A stretch of DNA of 64,000 bases from Gorsachius magnificus. Taxonomy: Eukaryota; Chordata; Aves; Pelecaniformes; Ardeidae. Position numbers and translations under genes: made by a program. The notes beneath the pieces were generated by a model, which had not been told where the DNA came from, did not search any database, and was given only the letters and a program-made list of their open reading frames with translations. Shown piece by piece: positions 63,591 to 64,000 of the stretch (position 1 is the first letter of the stretch; the number at the start of each line of letters is the position of its first letter). The DNA is taken from contig CM067081.1 in assembly GCA_034008185.1 (NCBI GenBank), forward strand, positions 109,501,265-109,565,264, read 5' to 3'.

Positions 63591-64000
63591 GGTCTCCCAA
63601 AGGAACAGGGAGTTGGTGTGGGGGCGAGAAGAAAAGCCTCCAAAGCTTCTTTCCAACTGTAGGTGGGCTGATGGGTCCCCTGGACATGCCACTTCCCTCT
63701 TGCACAGCCACATGCAAGGCACATAAGGCTCTCTTTGCTCCCCACTTTGGTGCCTGTGTAGGCATGGGAAGGGCCCAAACCAGTCTCTCTTTCATGATGG
63801 GGGAGTGCACGCACATCCTTTCTCTGTCCAGAGGCACAGGAAAATTCCAAAGGAGGTTGCAGGAGGACCAGTCTCATCAAAATATGTTTGTGTATCCTTT
63901 CTCTGAGACTCTATTATGTCTTGCTACTTCAGCTATTCCATAACATTATTTAACCAGTTTTCATCATTTAAACACTGTAAATTTGCGTACTAGGAGGAAC
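63591..64000. other. Unclassified DNA at the window end
   Basis: The patch at 63590-63850 is less AT-rich and open on both strands (125 codons plus, 97 codons minus in two frames) without any recognisable domain. It could be the remainder of an old repeat following the CR1-like end. Confidence 0.35.

Noticed and set aside
1..64000. Prokaryotic or phage system, CRISPR array, operon or tRNA gene.
   Set aside because: No tandem gene order, no ribosome-binding-site pattern, no spaced direct repeats and no cloverleaf candidates; the repeats are those of a vertebrate genome.

Overview
This window looks like avian nuclear DNA from a gene-poor, AT-rich stretch (intergenic, or the inside of a very large intron). 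The main evidence is the interspersed repeats. There are several CR1 LINE copies, including one ending in the diagnostic 3' ATTCTATG octamer array. There is one LTR fragment of the ERVL-like type that I associate with neoavian genomes. There are also highly diverged MIR/CORE-SINE-like and ancient CR1/L3-like fragments, as expected for an amniote. Repeat density is low, which also fits a bird. I found no host gene that I can name, no tRNA or rRNA gene, no CRISPR array and no prokaryotic gene organisation. The many 60-100 residue open frames occur at about the density expected by chance in DNA of this composition.

Layout: 1-3093 unique AT-rich DNA; 3094-3580 a decayed LTR whose CRE palindrome and TATA box are still readable; 3581-8025 unique; 8026-9497 the youngest repeat, a 5'-truncated sense CR1 whose reverse transcriptase frame has one obvious frameshift; 9498-19049 unique DNA with two MIR-like fragments; 19050-19210 a short CR1 3' end; 19211-26669 unique; 26670-27579 a second sense CR1 of a different subfamily with an internal deletion and a nonsense codon; 28315-28500 an old CR1 3' end; 28501-36535 unique; 36536-37446 an antisense CR1; 37447-53984 unique; 53985-55010 a very old antisense CR1/L3-like fragment; 55011-64000 unique, with an old antisense CR1 3' end near 63.55 kb.

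No set of genes here works together as a system, and I found no convincing undescribed one. The items most worth a second look are a possible minus-strand 3' terminal exon at 12026-12428, a minus-strand frame ending directly on AATAAA at 30202, a 600-base segment open on both strands near 49 kb, a small inverted/direct repeat complex at 12.5 kb, two strong G-quadruplex candidates, and the ancient repeat fragments. Every repeat family assignment rests on recall of consensus sequences, not on a search.
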